NCBI GenBank assembly: GCA_030656435.1
Contig: JAUSOA010000278.1
Span: 1-9,094 of the forward strand
DNA length: 9,094 nt
DNA from: Acholeplasmataceae bacterium
Lineage (GTDB): Bacteria > Bacillota_I > Bacilli_A > Acholeplasmatales > Acholeplasmataceae
Reading direction: 5' to 3'
Shown here: positions 1-6,799 of the stretch, piece after piece
Layout: each line of letters starts with the position of its first letter
Numbering within the stretch: the stretch's first letter is position 1
Notes under the pieces: generated by a model
Databases searched by the model: none
What the model was told of the DNA's origin: nothing
The model's input: the letters and a program-made list of their open reading frames with translations, nothing else
Translations under genes and position numbers: made by a program

Positions 1-611
1 ACGGTGATTATTTAATATACTGTGCTGGACCCATGGGTAAAAATAATATATTAGAAGGTTTAAAAAAAGGATGTGTGATTGGTGGCGGTGTCGGATGTGC
101 TATTGCTTATACGATTGCTAAAGCATTATTTGAACAAAAGACAGTTGTTCATTCAATTATAGGATTTAGAACAAAGGAACTCGTATTTTTAGAAGATGAG
201 TTCAAGGCTATTAGTAATGAATCCTATCTAGTGACAGATGATGGAACCTATCAAAGTAAAGGAAGAGTCACCGATATCCTAAAAGACTTACTTGAAAAAG
301 GTGAGGTCTATGATGAAATCTACGCGATTGGGCCAATTCCTATGATGAAGTTTGTTAGTGAATTAACCAAGAAATATCAAATCAAAACAATTGTCTCCAT
401 GAATCCAGTGATGGTTGATGGTACTGGTATGTGTGGTGGATGTAGAGTATCAGTTGGTGGAGAAATGAAGTTCGCTTGTGTTGATGGACCAGAATTTGAT
501 GGACATCAGGTCGATTTCGATTTAGCAATATCAAGAAATAAAATGTATGAATCCTTTGAACGTGAAAAGTATCTAGAGGTATGTAATTCATTGAAGGAGG
601 AATCCAAATGA
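1..611 (+). CDS. nfnA: NADH-dependent ferredoxin:NADP+ oxidoreductase subunit A (NfnA), 5'-truncated by window edge
   Basis: This is the FAD/NAD(H)-binding small subunit of electron-bifurcating transhydrogenase NfnAB (PyrK/ferredoxin reductase family). The frame is open to the left edge (codons begin at position 3, reading GDYLIYCAGP), so the ATG at 33 is internal and the N-terminal FAD-binding part lies outside the window. Residues counted from that ATG: the nucleotide-binding glycine run GGGVG at 17-21, a TDDGTYQSKG segment near 68-77, the AIGPIPMMK motif at 98-106, and a C-terminal [2Fe-2S] segment with Cys134, Cys137 and Cys149. Asp129 lies just before them in the conserved MVDGTGMCGGC stretch. 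The ending CVDGPEFDGHQVDFD is typical of NfnA and SudB. The stop TGA overlaps the start of nfnB (ATGA), which points to translational coupling and a stoichiometric heterodimer. An annotation as sulfide dehydrogenase subunit or PyrK-like protein is possible, but the partner gene favours NfnA. The assignment is by family resemblance. Confidence 0.9.
   Translation, partial: GDYLIYCAGPMGKNNILEGLKKGCVIGGGVGCAIAYTIAKALFEQKTVVHSIIGFRTKELVFLEDEFKAISNESYLVTDDGTYQSKGRVTDILKDLLEKGEVYDEIYAIGPIPMMKFVSELTKKYQIKTIVSMNPVMVDGTGMCGGCRVSVGGEMKFACVDGPEFDGHQVDFDLAISRNKMYESFEREKYLEVCNSLKEESK
594..610 (+). promoter_or_regulatory. Ribosome binding site and overlapping start for nfnB
   Basis: AAGGAGG at 594-600 lies inside the end of nfnA, 7 nt before the ATG at 608. 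The start overlaps the nfnA stop as ATGA, so ribosomes ending nfnA can re-initiate directly. The strong SD supports 608 as the true nfnB start. Confidence 0.85.
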
Positions 612-2002
612 TTAATTTATCTAAGGTTAAAGAGTTAATGCCCGTTCAAGAGCCACTTTTTAGAATTACTAACTTTGATGAAGTCTCCTTAGGATATACA
701 TTGGAACAAGCACAAAATGAGGCAAAGAGATGTCTAGATTGTAAGCATAAGCCATGTGTCAACGGCTGTCCTGTTGGTATTGATATCCCTAGATTTATAA
801 CTAAAATTATCGAAGGAAATATTGAAGAAGCATATCAAGTCATTAGTGAATCTAGTTTACTTCCTTCTGTTTGTGGACGTGTTTGCCCCCAAGAGACTCA
901 ATGTGAGGCATTATGTGTAAGAGCAAATAAAGGAGAAGCAGTTGCTATTGGTAATTTAGAGCGTTTTGTTGCAGATTATCATTATAAAAATACTCCAACT
1001 TCAAAAATAGATATAAAATCTAATCAAATCAAAATAGCAGTTATTGGCTCAGGGCCTGCTGGATTAACTGCAGCAAATGATCTCTCCAAATTGGGATACC
1101 TTGTCGATATTTATGAAGCACTTCATACACCAGGTGGAGTATTGACTTATGGAATACCTGCGTTTAGACTACCCAAGGATATTGTATTAAGAGAAGTGGA
1201 AATGCTTAAAAATCAAGGCGTAAATATCATTACAAATACCATTATTGGACAAACTATTTATTTAGATGAACTCTTTGAAATGGGCTATCAAGCTATCTTT
1301 TTAGGCACAGGAGCTGGACTACCTAAGTTTTTAGGGATTCCTGGAGAGATGCTCAATGGAGTTTATTCAGCCAACGAATTTCTAACAAGAATTAATTTAA
1401 TGAAGGCTTACGAAAAAACAAGTCAAACTCCAATACAAATAGCTAACCGCGTTGCAGTTATAGGTGGCGGTAATGTTGCACTAGACGCTGCTAGAGCTGC
1501 GAAACGCTTAGGAGCTAAGGAAGTATATATTATCTATAGAAGATCAATGAAGGAGCTTCCTGCAAGACTAGAAGAGGTTCATCATGCTGTTGAAGAAGGC
1601 ATTATATTTAAAATGCAAATGAATGCAAAGGAAATTTATGGAAATGAATTTGGATTTGTTCAAAAGGTTCGATGTGTCGATATGATTTTAGGTGAAAAAG
1701 ATGAATCCGGAAGAGCAAAGCCTATTGAGGATCCAAATTCCAGTCATATCATCGAAGTGGATTCCGTCATTATGGCAATTGGTACAACTCCTAACCCGTT
1801 AATCATACAAGCCAATCCAGATATTGAATCGACTCGGCAAGGCTGTATCATTACACTAGATGATACCGGAAAAACATCCAAGGATATGGTCTATGCTGGA
1901 GGGGATGTAGTCACGGGGTCAGCCACTGTAATTCTAGCGATGGGAGCAGGGAAAAAAGCTGCCACAGCCATTGATATGAAATTAGGAAGCAAAAACTCCT
2001 AA
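608..2002 (+). CDS. nfnB: NADH-dependent ferredoxin:NADP+ oxidoreductase subunit B (NfnB; glutamate synthase small-subunit-like)
   Basis: This 464-residue cytosolic flavoprotein belongs to the GltD/DPD-type family, also annotated as GltA. With NfnA it reversibly couples NADH and reduced ferredoxin to reduction of two NADP+; the bifurcating FAD sits in this subunit. The N-terminal iron-sulfur domain holds Cys42-x2-Cys45-x4-Cys50-x3-Cys54 and Cys89-x3-Cys93-x5-Cys99-x3-Cys103. By homology to dihydropyrimidine dehydrogenase, Cys42/45/50/103 bind one [4Fe-4S] cluster and Cys54/93/99 the other. Glu118 in the IGNLERF motif takes the place of the DPD glutamine ligand. An FAD Rossmann motif GSGPAG lies at 147-152, a second nucleotide motif GGGNVALDAAR at 286-296, and the closing flavin motif AGGDVVTGSATVILAMGAG at 430-448. 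Length and motif order are those of a complete protein. The adjacent NfnA gene and the absence of a glutamate synthase large subunit argue for Nfn rather than glutamate synthase. Confidence 0.92.
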   Translation: MINLSKVKELMPVQEPLFRITNFDEVSLGYTLEQAQNEAKRCLDCKHKPCVNGCPVGIDIPRFITKIIEGNIEEAYQVISESSLLPSVCGRVCPQETQCEALCVRANKGEAVAIGNLERFVADYHYKNTPTSKIDIKSNQIKIAVIGSGPAGLTAANDLSKLGYLVDIYEALHTPGGVLTYGIPAFRLPKDIVLREVEMLKNQGVNIITNTIIGQTIYLDELFEMGYQAIFLGTGAGLPKFLGIPGEMLNGVYSANEFLTRINLMKAYEKTSQTPIQIANRVAVIGGGNVALDAARAAKRLGAKEVYIIYRRSMKELPARLEEVHHAVEEGIIFKMQMNAKEIYGNEFGFVQKVRCVDMILGEKDESGRAKPIEDPNSSHIIEVDSVIMAIGTTPNPLIIQANPDIESTRQGCIITLDDTGKTSKDMVYAGGDVVTGSATVILAMGAGKKAATAIDMKLGSKNS

Positions 2003-2029
2003 TATTTTGACCTATTTTCGAGTGAATCA

Positions 2030-2058
2030 TTGAATAACATTTCATTTGGATGTATCAT
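2030..2058 (+). promoter_or_regulatory. Candidate sigma-A promoter upstream of the lipoprotein gene
   Basis: TTGAAT (2030-2035), a 17-nt spacer and TATCAT (2053-2058) match the sigma-A consensus at 4/6 and 5/6 positions. Transcription would begin near 2065 and run through the hairpin at 2081-2119 before reaching the gene at 2148. No credible promoter fits between that hairpin and the start codon. In AT-rich DNA a chance match is possible. Confidence 0.45.
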
Positions 2059-2080
2059 GTAAATAAAGAGCGTTGATATT

Positions 2081-2119
2081 AAAAGTGCAGCTTAGAGAAA
2101 AGTCTCTAGCCGCATTTTT
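2081..2119 (+). terminator. Rho-independent terminator downstream of nfnAB
   Basis: The left arm (2081-2098) pairs with the right arm (2103-2119) around an AAAG loop (2099-2102). The inner stem AGAGA/TCTCT extends through T-A and T-G pairs. After a small internal loop an outer stem (CGTG-like face with GCAT) ends in AAAA/TTTT, and a T-rich tail follows. It lies about 80 nt past the nfnB stop and fits the end of that operon. It also falls downstream of the candidate promoter at 2030-2058, so it could attenuate the next gene. Confidence 0.75.
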
Positions 2120-2136
2120 CTTATATACAATCCAAT

Positions 2137-2150
2137 GGAGGGAATATATG
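2137..2150 (+). promoter_or_regulatory. Ribosome binding site fixing the lipoprotein start at 2148
   Basis: GGAGGG at 2137-2142 lies 5 nt before the ATG at 2148. The same frame is open back to an ATG at 2073, but that start has no good SD and would translate the terminator hairpin and put 25 non-hydrophobic residues ahead of the signal peptide. The start at 2148 is therefore preferred. Confidence 0.85.
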
Positions 2151-3983
2151 CGTAAATTTGCTTTATTTTTTCTTATATCTTTTTCGTTATTTCTTTTTTA
2201 TGGCTGTGCAAGGACTACTCATATCATTCATTTTGATACGTTAGGTGGAAATATAATTGAAGATATTATTTTAGATCAGTATGAAACACTTACATCAATA
2301 CCTATACCGATCAAAGAGGGATACACCTTTGAAGGATGGTATATAGATGATGATTATGTAACACCTTTTGTTATCGATGAAACTGCGCTCGAAAAAGAAA
2401 TGACGCTATATGCGAAGTGGAATAGAATCATTTTAAATGTTACGATTAACTTTAATGTCGACGGAGGATCTGCTATAAGTCCCTATGTTTATCCCCCAGG
2501 GGTATCGATTGCAGCTCCAGCGAATCCCACAAAAATAGGAAATACTTTTTCTGGCTGGTATACAAATCAAAACTTAACATCACTTTATGTATTTACTACG
2601 ATGCCAGAAGCAAGCATGACACTCTATGCAAAATGGACACCAAATAGCTATACAATTACTTTTCAAACCAATGGGGGGTCCATTTTAGAAACTATCGATA
2701 ATTTTTATGGTGCAATCATTGAAGCTCCAATAAATCCAACTAAAGATCAACATACCTTTATCGGTTGGTATAAAGATAGTGAATATACTGAAGCTTTTGA
2801 ATTTACAACAATGCCAGATTCCAATATAATGATTTATGCAAAATGGGAAACTTCTGAAGTAACGATTATCTTTGAGTCTGAAGGGGGTTCAGCAGTTTTG
2901 CCCATCCATTTAGCACCTGGAGCATCAGTCGATGCCCCTACGAATCCAACAAAAGAAGGATATTTGTTCTCGGGTTGGTTTACATCCATAGAAAGTATCG
3001 ATTTATATTCATTTGATGTAATGCCTAATTCAAATATCACCTTATTTGCAGATTGGGCGACAGAGGGACTATCCTATGAATTGATCGACAATCTTTATTA
3101 TGAGGTGAGTTCAGGAACAGCAAACGAATTAGTAGAAATATTCATCCCAAAATACTATTTAGGAACACCAGTGCAATCGATAGCTATACAGGGATTTGCT
3201 TATTGTTCCCAAATGGAGTCTATTCATTTACCAGAAACATTAAAAAGGATAAAAAGCTCAGCATTCTTATATGCCAGCTCATTAAAATCACTCCATATTC
3301 CTGCATCAGTTTCAATGATGGATACTACTATATTTAGATTCACTAATCAACTTGAAGAAATAACTGTGGATTTAACTAGCATGCATTATAAGTCTTTAGA
3401 AGGCGTTTTGTTTAGTAAAGATGGAACAACATTGATTCGATATCCTGCTAACAAATCAAATACAGAGTATATAATCGGTAATTATGTTCTTAATATTGGA
3501 AGCGATGCTTTCTCAAATAGTCATCATTTAACATCAATCATTATAGGATCTTCAGTCAATACGATAGGTGATCATGCCTTTTATGACTGTATTGGGTTAA
3601 CATCAATGGTAATACCAGACAGTGTGACAAATGTTGAAATTTATATCTTTAGAGACTGTATTCATTTAGTTTCTGTTCAGTTGGGTTCAGGTATAACTGC
3701 TATTAGTGCGTATATGTTTAATGGGTGCGTTTCTTTAATATCAATTATCATTCCTTTTCAAGTGTTAAGTATCGGTTACGGAGCATTTTATGACTGCATT
3801 AGTCTATCAACAATGCACTTAAAAAGAGATTATCTATCGGGAATAACTACAGGAGCATTATTTATGCTAAGCAATACCCCCTTATCTATGAAAATTTATG
3901 TAGAAAATGAAATGAGTTTAGATGCATATAAACTTGCATACCATTGGAGTAGCTATAAAACAAGGATGGAAGTAAAGCCATAA
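2148..3983 (+). CDS. Surface lipoprotein with four InlB B-type repeats and a BspA-like leucine-rich repeat domain
   Basis: This 611-residue predicted exported lipoprotein has a short basic start (MRK), a hydrophobic core at 4-18 and a lipobox-like LFLFYGC with Cys20 as the probable lipidated residue. The mature part opens with four tandem repeats of the Listeria-Bacteroides type (InlB B-repeat/Flg_new): about 26-91, 98-163, 168-233 and 238-303. Each contains a xGG turn, a PTK/GYTFxGWY core and a closing LYAKW-like motif; the last ends in LFADW. Repeats 2 to 4 have a period of exactly 70 residues. The C-terminal half (about 342-560) is a BspA-type LRR_5 domain with units near 23 residues (examples: HLPETLKRIKSSAF, VIPDSVTNVEIYIF). 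It is interrupted at about 412-445 by the GVLFSKDGTTLIRYPA module common in BspA-like proteins. There is no LPXTG or C-terminal membrane segment, so lipid anchoring is the only visible attachment. Such proteins usually bind host or environmental polymers or cells; the ligand here is unknown. Confidence 0.85.
   Translation: MRKFALFFLISFSLFLFYGCARTTHIIHFDTLGGNIIEDIILDQYETLTSIPIPIKEGYTFEGWYIDDDYVTPFVIDETALEKEMTLYAKWNRIILNVTINFNVDGGSAISPYVYPPGVSIAAPANPTKIGNTFSGWYTNQNLTSLYVFTTMPEASMTLYAKWTPNSYTITFQTNGGSILETIDNFYGAIIEAPINPTKDQHTFIGWYKDSEYTEAFEFTTMPDSNIMIYAKWETSEVTIIFESEGGSAVLPIHLAPGASVDAPTNPTKEGYLFSGWFTSIESIDLYSFDVMPNSNITLFADWATEGLSYELIDNLYYEVSSGTANELVEIFIPKYYLGTPVQSIAIQGFAYCSQMESIHLPETLKRIKSSAFLYASSLKSLHIPASVSMMDTTIFRFTNQLEEITVDLTSMHYKSLEGVLFSKDGTTLIRYPANKSNTEYIIGNYVLNIGSDAFSNSHHLTSIIIGSSVNTIGDHAFYDCIGLTSMVIPDSVTNVEIYIFRDCIHLVSVQLGSGITAISAYMFNGCVSLISIIIPFQVLSIGYGAFYDCISLSTMHLKRDYLSGITTGALFMLSNTPLSMKIYVENEMSLDAYKLAYHWSSYKTRMEVKP
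2223..3056 (+). repeat. Four tandem InlB B-type protein repeats (coding repeat)
   Basis: The four units lie at about 2223-2420, 2439-2636, 2649-2846 and 2859-3056. The last three are spaced by 210 bases. Units share protein motifs (GG turn, PTK, GWY/GWF, AKW/ADW) but differ clearly in DNA sequence. This points to old duplications rather than a recent, slippage-prone tandem array. Confidence 0.8.
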
Positions 3984-4005
3984 ATACGAATTACAGAATC
4001 ATTAC

Positions 4006-4036
4006 AAATGCATGGTGAAAATCATGTATTTTTATA
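4006..4036 (+). terminator. Weak candidate terminator after the lipoprotein gene
   Basis: AAATGCATG (4006-4014) pairs with CATGTATTT (4023-4031) as nine base pairs including one G-T wobble, around an 8-nt loop. A T-rich stretch follows. The stem is A/T-rich and therefore weak. Its position 22 nt past the stop codon is right for an intrinsic terminator. Confidence 0.4.
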
Positions 4037-4070
4037 TTTCTTACGATTCCTTAAGTTTTCCTTAATAGTA

Positions 4071-4099
4071 CTGATGCATTATTCATTAAGTGTTATAAT
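4071..4099 (+). promoter_or_regulatory. Extended -10 promoter for the Cache-GGDEF-HD-GYP gene
   Basis: TGTTATAAT at 4091-4099 is a perfect extended -10 (TGn plus TATAAT). The -35 region at 17-nt spacing (CTGATG, 4071-4076) is poor, as is common when the extended element is present. Transcription would start near 4106, giving a leader of about 40 nt with the SD AAGGAGA at 4134-4140 before the ATG at 4147. Confidence 0.7.
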
Positions 4100-4146
4100 A
4101 CTCATAGAAAGACATGAGAAATGTTTTTTAATAAAGGAGATACCTA

Positions 4147-6648
4147 ATGAAGCGTTTTTCAAGTATACAATTTATTACTACATTGGCTTTCTTGGTAGTC
4201 TTCCTATCATTTTTCGCTATACTTTACGTCTATTCTTCCAGAACCATTTCAGAAAAACAGTATGATCAACTCCTATTAGAAAGAGATAATATGGAATTAG
4301 AAATCGAGAAATTTTTTCTTGACACTTCTCATGTTAATGAAGTCATTGGATCATATATTAAAATTGGTGGAGAAGATGAACTTATCGATTACTTAATTGA
4401 TGTCAAGTCTACGCATGATGTCATGTTTTCAATTTATTATTTGACAAAAGACAATCAAATGACCAACTCAAGCGGATTTGTACCACCACCTACCATTGAT
4501 TTTAGAGAACGCATTTGGTACATATCGGCCTTAGCATCTGAAGGAGTTGCTTTTTCACCAGTATTTCTAAATGTAAGTCAAGATAAAATGATTGTAACCA
4601 TATCGAAGGCCATCTATAATGATAGCAATGAGTTAATGGGTGTTATTGCCTCAGATATTGATATTCAAACTATCCAAGAATTTGTAAGTAATAAAAAGAT
4701 TGGTACAACAGGATATGCATTCTTAATCGATCAAAACAATCATATAATTGCACATCCTAAATATAATACTGATATCTTAGAACTTGTGACATCGGAAACA
4801 CTTGTTTATGGACTTTCACATTTAGATGCAACTGATATCACCTCTAATTTTGAAATTGATGGTGTCAAAGGTGTCCTTGCTTTTAACCCAATTATTAATA
4901 ATTCCTATATGATTTATTTGTTTATTCCGAATAACGAATTCAATACATCAACTTTAATTCTATTTTCAATTTTCTTGGTACTCTCAATTATCATGCTGAC
5001 TATTGGTACATTACTTATCTTTTTAAACCAAAAATATATTTTTAATCCCTTTAATCTACTTGTAGAAGATATCGATAAAATTGATATGACCAAGGATTTA
5101 AAATATCGAGTATCTGTAGAGAATAAGAAAGGTTTTACTGAAATTAGAAAAGTTTTAAATGATGTTTTAGATACGACAACACATTATTTTGAACTTAACC
5201 AAAAGGCACATCGTGAGCTTCTGTATGAGAATCAACGAGTTATGCTACTTATCGATTCCACTGCTGATATTATTTTTGAAATTGACAAAGAAAAAAAATA
5301 TGTCTCAGTATTTGGTAAGGGAATCCAAAAAATAAAGCATACACCTGATCAATATATTGGAAAAAGTGTGCTTGAAGCATTTGGTGAGGAAGGCCTTGAA
5401 AGAGACTTAGCTTATGATAAAGCACTTCAAGGGGAATCATCGATTTATGATTGGAAAATAGAAATTGACGGTGAAATCTTTTACTTTGAATCTTCGATAT
5501 CTCCAATCTATGATGAAGATGATAACATTGTTGGTGCTGTAGGTATCTCTAGAGATATCACCGAACCAACAAAAAGACAAGAAGAAATTGATTTTATTAA
5601 CTGTCATGATTACTTAACAGGACTATTTAATCGAAGATATTATGCAAAAGTGCTCGAAAAATACGATAAACCTGAGTATTTCCCACTGGGTATTATGAAT
5701 TTCGATTTAAATGGTTTAAAAATATTAAATGATGCATATGGTCATTTATATGGTGATCTAGCACTTAAACAGGTAGGAGAGGTTTTACTTAGTTCATTTG
5801 CTAAAGAAGATATTGTTTCTAGAATTGGTGGAGATGAATTTGCAGCAATTATCCCAAATACAACATTTGAGAAAGTAGAAGCAATTAAAAACAAAATTCG
5901 CTCTCAGATTAGTCTGATTACTGTTGAAAATATTAACCTTTCGATGGCGATAGGCTTTGATTTAAAATATGATGAGCAAGCAAATATACAGGATATTATT
6001 AAATTTGCTGAAAATAAAATGTATCGTCATAAGCTTTCTGAAGGTATGAGTGTTCGTAATAATGCGATTCGTGCAATCCATAAAACCTTGACTGAAAAAT
6101 ATAAAGAAGAACGTATTCATTCAGAACGTGTCAGTGCGTTATGCAAGGCACTTGGTATCAAATTAGGAATTAAGGATGAAGATTTAAATGAACTTGTGAT
6201 GGCTGGTATGTATCACGATATCGGAAAAATTTCTATTCCAGATGCTATTTTAGATAAACCAGGTAAATTAACTAAGGATGAATATGATATCATGAAGACC
6301 CATACAGAGTCGGGATACCAAATACTTAAAGCTGCTGATGAGTACTCGAATCTTGCGGAATATGCACTATCCCATCACGAGCATTGGAATGGCTCAGGCT
6401 ATCCTAGAGGACTTGTAGGGACAAATATCCCATTATATGCTAGAATAATTACCATTTGTGATGCCTTTGAAGCGATGACCTCAGACCGAGTTTACCGAAA
6501 GAAAATGGATAAAAAACATGCAGTACAAGAAATCATTAAATGCAGTGGTGCTCAATTTGATCCACGGCTTGCACAAGTATTTGTTAAAGAAGTACTTAAA
6601 GCAAAATGGGAAGTTTCTGAGATTTTAAAAAAACAAAAAAGCGATTAA
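4147..6648 (+). CDS. Membrane sensor with dCache, HAMP-like, PAS, GGDEF and HD-GYP domains (c-di-GMP turnover)
   Basis: This is an 833-residue inner-membrane signalling protein. The first transmembrane segment is at about 8-28, an extracellular double-Cache sensor at about 30-265, and the second transmembrane segment at about 268-293. A HAMP-like linker (about 296-350, with Pro301) and a PAS domain (about 365-472, ending GAVGISRDIT) follow. The GGDEF domain (about 485-632) has DYLTGLFNRR, Asp520, Asn528-Asp529 and an intact GGDEF at 561-565, so diguanylate cyclase activity is expected. The residues where an RxxD inhibitory site would stand read AKED (552-555), so the arginine is missing. The C-terminal HD-GYP phosphodiesterase domain (about 655-825) keeps His690-Asp691 in HDIGK, His719, His743-His744 in HHEHWNGSGYP (GYP at 751-753), and Asp772 in DAFEAMT. 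Both catalytic halves look active, so the net output probably depends on the Cache ligand and PAS input. AAGGAGA at 4134-4140 supports the start. Flanking promoter and terminator suggest a single-gene transcript. Confidence 0.9.
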   Translation: MKRFSSIQFITTLAFLVVFLSFFAILYVYSSRTISEKQYDQLLLERDNMELEIEKFFLDTSHVNEVIGSYIKIGGEDELIDYLIDVKSTHDVMFSIYYLTKDNQMTNSSGFVPPPTIDFRERIWYISALASEGVAFSPVFLNVSQDKMIVTISKAIYNDSNELMGVIASDIDIQTIQEFVSNKKIGTTGYAFLIDQNNHIIAHPKYNTDILELVTSETLVYGLSHLDATDITSNFEIDGVKGVLAFNPIINNSYMIYLFIPNNEFNTSTLILFSIFLVLSIIMLTIGTLLIFLNQKYIFNPFNLLVEDIDKIDMTKDLKYRVSVENKKGFTEIRKVLNDVLDTTTHYFELNQKAHRELLYENQRVMLLIDSTADIIFEIDKEKKYVSVFGKGIQKIKHTPDQYIGKSVLEAFGEEGLERDLAYDKALQGESSIYDWKIEIDGEIFYFESSISPIYDEDDNIVGAVGISRDITEPTKRQEEIDFINCHDYLTGLFNRRYYAKVLEKYDKPEYFPLGIMNFDLNGLKILNDAYGHLYGDLALKQVGEVLLSSFAKEDIVSRIGGDEFAAIIPNTTFEKVEAIKNKIRSQISLITVENINLSMAIGFDLKYDEQANIQDIIKFAENKMYRHKLSEGMSVRNNAIRAIHKTLTEKYKEERIHSERVSALCKALGIKLGIKDEDLNELVMAGMYHDIGKISIPDAILDKPGKLTKDEYDIMKTHTESGYQILKAADEYSNLAEYALSHHEHWNGSGYPRGLVGTNIPLYARIITICDAFEAMTSDRVYRKKMDKKHAVQEIIKCSGAQFDPRLAQVFVKEVLKAKWEVSEILKKQKSD

Positions 6649-6684
6649 AAGACGTATTAAATCGTGTAAAGATCTAAAATTCAT

Positions 6685-6725
6685 AGAAGAACATGTCAAG
6701 AATTTGATATGTTTTTCTTTTTTAT
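6685..6725 (+). terminator. Strong Rho-independent terminator after the c-di-GMP gene
   Basis: The 15-nt arm at 6685-6699 pairs with 6704-6718 around the loop GAAT (6700-6703), with only G-T wobbles as imperfections. A run of six T residues follows at once (6719-6724). It lies 37 nt past the stop codon and separates this gene from the uxaE operon. Confidence 0.85.
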
Positions 6726-6754
6726 AACGAAGAAATATCATGATTTATAGGGCT

Positions 6755-6768
6755 TGGAAGCGTTGACA
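6755..6768 (+). promoter_or_regulatory. Catabolite-responsive element (cre-like) overlapping the uxaE -35 box
   Basis: TGGAAGCGTTGACA matches the Bacillota cre consensus TGWAANCGNTNWCA at all fixed positions except the third base (G for A/T). It spans the whole -35 hexamer, so binding by CcpA with phosphorylated HPr would block RNA polymerase. Sugar-acid catabolic operons are classic CcpA targets. A LacI-family regulator dedicated to hexuronates could use the same central CG palindrome. Confidence 0.6.
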
Positions 6769-6792
6769 CTTTCTTATATCTTATGATATAAT
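6763..6792 (+). promoter_or_regulatory. Consensus sigma-A promoter for the uxaE-kdgK operon
   Basis: A perfect TTGACA (6763-6768) and a perfect TATAAT (6787-6792) are separated by 18 nt, and TGA just before the -10 supplies the extended TGn element. This is the strongest promoter in the window. Initiation near 6799 gives a leader of about 140 nt before the uxaE start. The overlapping cre-like site suggests a strong promoter held off by repression. Confidence 0.88.
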
Positions 6793-6799
6793 AGTATAT

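Noticed and set aside
33..35. ATG at 33 as the start of nfnA
   Set aside because: The frame continues upstream to the window edge with family-like residues (GDYLIYCAGP), no SD precedes the ATG, and the N-terminal FAD domain would be missing.
382..591. Minus-strand open frames, also at 2834-3040, 5270-5506, 7165-7353 and 8604-8789
   Set aside because: All lie antisense within confidently identified genes, are short, lack SD sites and give no protein-family features.
2073..2147. Upstream start of the lipoprotein at 2073, adding 25 residues
   Set aside because: The extension would translate the terminator hairpin and displace the signal peptide from the N-terminus; the ATG at 2148 has GGAGGG at the right distance.
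2223..3056. Tandem repeats as a possible phase-variable or CRISPR-like array
   Set aside because: The repetition is at the protein level, with diverged DNA and a coding period of 210 bases; there are no identical short repeats or unique spacers.
4008..4265. 85-codon open frame overlapping the start of the c-di-GMP gene
   Set aside because: It overlaps the well-supported gene in another frame, begins inside a hairpin, has no SD and shows no recognisable protein features.
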